From the NCBI GenBank assembly GCA_044344795.1, contig JBIJCF010000004.1:1-64000 (forward strand): 64,000 bases of DNA, read 5' to 3'. Of this stretch, positions 61,294 through 64,000 are shown in pieces; the first letter of the stretch is position 1, and each line of letters begins with the position of its first letter. The position numbers were made by a program, and so were the translations under genes. Source of the stretch: GCA-2737665 sp044344795. Lineage in GTDB: Bacteria > Bacteroidota > Bacteroidia > Palsa-965. The notes beneath the pieces were generated by a model, which was not told the origin of the DNA, did not search any database, and saw only the letters and a list, made by a program, of their open reading frames with translations.

Positions 61294-64000
61294 CTAATGC
61301 GCTTCCAGCCAGTTTTTACCTATCCCCATGCCCACTTCAATCGGAACGTCCATTGTTAATGCATTTCGCATGCCATCTTCAATTAGAGGTTTCACGCGAT
61401 CAACTTCTGTTAGCGGGACATCAAACACTAATTCATCATGTACCTGAAGCAACATTTTAGTTTTAAATCCGCCTTCTTTTAATTCACGATGAATGCGAAT
61501 CATCGCCAGTTTAATCATATCTGCAGCACTGCCTTGAATCGGCGCATTAATAGCATTACGTTCTGCGAATCCGCGAACTACTGCATTAGCAGAATTGATA
61601 TCACGTAAGTAACGACGTCTTCCTAAAATCGTCTCCACGTATCCGTGCTCTTTTGCAAATGCAATTTGTCCATCCATATATTCTTTAATGGCTGGATATT
61701 GCATGGAATACTGACCGATAATTTCTTGTGCTTCTTTACGCGGAATATTCAGTCGTTCTGCTAATCCAAATGCAGAGATGCCGTAAATAATTCCAAAGTT
61801 CACCATCTTCGCATTACGACGCATATCGGAAGTAACAGCATCCAATTGCACATCGTAAACACGTGCAGCTGTCGCCGCATGAATGTCATGTCCGCTCTTA
61901 AACGCTTCAATCATATTGTGCTCTTTGCTTAACGAAGCAATGATGCGCAATTCGATCTGCGAATAATCTGCTGAAAGTAACACGTGATGTTCATCGCGTG
62001 CTATAAATGCTCTACGAATTTCACGACCTTTCGATGTACGAATAGGAATGTTTTGCAAGTTGGGATTATCGGAACTCAATCGTCCTGTTGCGGCAACCAC
62101 CTGATTGAAACTGGTATGTAGGCGTCCTGTTGCAGTGTTTACCATCAGTGGCAACGCGTCAACGTATGTGTTTTTTAGTTTCACAACTTCACGATACTCC
62201 AATATCTTGTTGATGATCGGATGCTTCCCGGCTAACTTTTGCAAGATATCTTCACCGGTAGCGTATTGCCCTGTCTTTGTTTTCTTCGGCTTCTCTGCAA
62301 CCTTGAGCACTTCAAACAAAATGTCTCCAACTTGTTTTGGTGATGATACATTGAAAGGAGTGCCGGCCATTTGTTGAATCTCTTGATCGAGCGCAATAAT
62401 TTCTTTTTCTAGATCGGCAGAGTAGAGGTGAAGTGCTACAGTATCTAACCGAATGCCTTCTTGCTCCATGGCCGCCAGAACGGGCATCAGCGGCATTTCA
62501 ACTTCGCGGAATAATTTTTCCGTTCCGTTTTCTTGCAACATCGGAGCAAAAGCATCTTTCAACTGCCACGTTACATCGGCGTCTTCAGCAGCATATGCTG
62601 TGATAACGTTTAACGGCACATCGCGCATGCTTAATTGCGTTTTACCCTTTTTACCGATTAGCGTTTCTATACTTACAGGCTTGTAGTGTAGATATGTTTC
62701 AGAAAGCACATCCATGTTGTGGCGCATATCCGGTTGAATCAGGTAATGTGCGATCATGGTATCAAACATTGAACCTCGTACTTGAATGCCGTAGCGCGTC
62801 AAAATATTATAATCGTACTTAATATTTTGTCCGACTTTAATAACGTGATTACTTTCCAGCACCGATCTAAATTCTTCAAGAATCTGTTGCGCTTCGTTGG
62901 GATCCGCCGGAATAGGCACATACCAGCCTTCATGCGCTTTCCATGAAAATGATAAGCCTACAATTTCAGCAGTTAGCACATCAAGTCCCGTAGTTTCTGT
63001 ATCAAAAGCAAAAGCGGGTTGTGCGTTTAAAAGTTGAATGAGATGATCGCGTTCCGTTTTAGTTTGTGCAAGATGATACTGATGCGGCACAGTATCTATC
63101 GTTTTCATCAACGGTGTTGTTTCAACTTCCGGTTCTTCTACCTCAGCTCCGGTGTTGCCGAAAATGTCCATCTGTCCCGGTTTCGTTTTTTTAGAAACAG
63201 CAGTGGCGTCTTCTTCGGTAGCATTGTCGCTCATGGTTACGCCTAATAATTGTTGCGCCAAGCGACGGAATTCCAATTCATTTAAAACCTGTTCCAGTTT
63301 TTCACGATTGTATTCACGAGCAACTAACTCTTCTTCCACAAATGGAACGGGCGCATCAATAATAATTGTAGCTAACTTTTTCGAGAACAAAGCTTGCTCT
63401 TTATGTAGCTCTACTTTTTCTTTCAGTTTACCTTTCAATTGATCGGTGTTCTGTAAAAGGTTTTCAACGGAACCAAATTGTTGAATGAGAGAAGTCGCTG
63501 TTTTTTCACCAACACCCGGAACACCCGGAATGTTATCCACGGCATCACCCATCAAACCTAAAATATCAATAACTTGTTCGGGACGTTCAATTCCGTAACG
63601 GGCGCACACTTCTGCAACGCCCAGTTTTTCAGGAGGTCCGCCTTTGTAACCCGGTTTGTAAATGAAGATGTTGTCGCTTACCAACTGACCGTAATCTTTA
63701 TCCGGTGTCATCATGTACGTAACAAATCCTTTTTTGGAAGCTTCTTTGGCTAACGTCCCGATGATATCGTCTGCTTCAAATCCATCTGATTTCAGCGTGG
63801 TAATATTTAGTCCTTCCAACAAATCAAAAATGTAAGGCAAAGACGCCGCCAAATCTTCCGGCATCTCCTCGCGATTGGCTTTGTATTCGGTGTATTCGGT
63901 ATGACGAACAGTTGGTTCTGCCGTGTCGAATACAACGGCAATGTGCGTGGGTTGTTCTTTTTTTATGACGTCGAGTAACGTATTGGTAAACCCAAAAACT
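61294..64000 (-). CDS. polA: DNA polymerase I (5' end outside window)
   Basis: About 902 C-terminal residues are visible, and the frame is open through the right edge. An ATG at 63864 is not the true start, because FGFTNTLLDVI and EYKANREEMP upstream are part of the 5' nuclease domain. All three domains are present: 5' nuclease (DGFEADDIIGTLA, GVPGVGEKTA), 3'-5' proofreading exonuclease with an intact DTETTG near the middle, and polymerase motifs A (SADYSQIELRI), B (RRNAKMVNFGIIYG) and C (LLQVHDELVFD). The motif B Phe fits the usual dideoxy-discriminating type. It fills gaps in repair and removes RNA primers. Confidence 0.97.
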   Translation of the reverse strand, partial: VFGFTNTLLDVIKKEQPTHIAVVFDTAEPTVRHTEYTEYKANREEMPEDLAASLPYIFDLLEGLNITTLKSDGFEADDIIGTLAKEASKKGFVTYMMTPDKDYGQLVSDNIFIYKPGYKGGPPEKLGVAEVCARYGIERPEQVIDILGLMGDAVDNIPGVPGVGEKTATSLIQQFGSVENLLQNTDQLKGKLKEKVELHKEQALFSKKLATIIIDAPVPFVEEELVAREYNREKLEQVLNELEFRRLAQQLLGVTMSDNATEEDATAVSKKTKPGQMDIFGNTGAEVEEPEVETTPLMKTIDTVPHQYHLAQTKTERDHLIQLLNAQPAFAFDTETTGLDVLTAEIVGLSFSWKAHEGWYVPIPADPNEAQQILEEFRSVLESNHVIKVGQNIKYDYNILTRYGIQVRGSMFDTMIAHYLIQPDMRHNMDVLSETYLHYKPVSIETLIGKKGKTQLSMRDVPLNVITAYAAEDADVTWQLKDAFAPMLQENGTEKLFREVEMPLMPVLAAMEQEGIRLDTVALHLYSADLEKEIIALDQEIQQMAGTPFNVSSPKQVGDILFEVLKVAEKPKKTKTGQYATGEDILQKLAGKHPIINKILEYREVVKLKNTYVDALPLMVNTATGRLHTSFNQVVAATGRLSSDNPNLQNIPIRTSKGREIRRAFIARDEHHVLLSADYSQIELRIIASLSKEHNMIEAFKSGHDIHAATAARVYDVQLDAVTSDMRRNAKMVNFGIIYGISAFGLAERLNIPRKEAQEIIGQYSMQYPAIKEYMDGQIAFAKEHGYVETILGRRRYLRDINSANAVVRGFAERNAINAPIQGSAADMIKLAMIRIHRELKEGGFKTKMLLQVHDELVFDVPLTEVDRVKPLIEDGMRNALTMDVPIEVGMGIGKNWLEAH

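Noticed and set aside
1..64000. tRNA, rRNA, insertion sequences, prophage or defence genes
   Set aside because: No cloverleaf, rRNA segment, transposase, integrase, restriction or Cas motif was recognised in any translated frame.

Overview
The window reads as a piece of a Bacteroidota chromosome, most likely a Flavobacteriales-type aquatic or free-living bacterium. Supporting signs are seven large exported proteins with a type IX secretion (T9SS) C-terminal sorting domain, SprB-type adhesin repeats, the AroG-AroQ (DAHP synthase-chorismate mutase) fusion, DUF3098, DUF6341-like and DUF6427-like families, MORN-2 proteins, and promoters with a TAnnTTTG -7 element in place of TATAAT. Gene density is high, base composition is moderate and even, and no rRNA, tRNA, CRISPR array, transposase, integrase or phage gene was seen. 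The window is mostly ordinary core chromosome with exported-protein genes between housekeeping blocks. I did not find a convincing new defence or mobile system. The most unusual items are small and local.

Layout. 1-4.9 kb (+): the end of an M28 peptidase, rsmI, corA, a YiiX-like lipoprotein, a quinone-oxidoreductase-like MDR enzyme and a MORN-2 protein. 4.9-11.1 kb: a porin on the minus strand, divergent from a DUF1905/YdeI protein, then a SoxB-like Tat phosphoesterase, a SCO protein, a Cys/Lys-rich miniprotein (-), aroG-aroQ and a beta-carbonic anhydrase. 11.1-23.1 kb (-): T9SS cargo (a small exoprotein, a CotH protein with a truncated companion, and two repeat-rich adhesin-like proteins), recJ and dnaG. 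23.2-26.6 kb (+): a 1136-residue PKD/T9SS protein. 26.6-30.5 kb (-): polyprenyl synthase translationally coupled to two MORN-2 genes, and an unknown exported protein. 30.5-34.3 kb: a beta-barrel protein, rlmN, an amidohydrolase and ispD. 34.4-38.3 kb (-): the ftsX-DUF3098-uppP-truB-queA block. 38.4-46.3 kb (+): leuS, a DUF3108 protein, tryptophan 2,3-dioxygenase, an ECF sigma factor with a repeat-built putative anti-sigma partner, and a lipoprotein MsrB. 46.4-49.8 kb: purD, a small membrane protein (-), a DUF6427-like membrane protein and purQ. 50-52.7 kb (+): a third SprB-type adhesin. 52.7-56.5 kb (-): a decayed STAS-like gene, then nadD, gmk, yicC, an EamA transporter and an ArsC/Spx-like protein. 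56.5-60.8 kb (+): a cystathionine synthase/lyase, an SDR and an M43 metalloprotease with a T9SS tail. 61.3-64 kb (-): polA, running off the right edge.

How it fits together. The exported proteins would cross the inner membrane by Sec, or by Tat for the SoxB-like enzyme, and most would then be carried outside by a T9SS whose machinery is not encoded here. The sigma/anti-sigma pair is the only obvious dedicated transcriptional regulator. All calls come from reading the translated sequence and recalling families. No database search was run.
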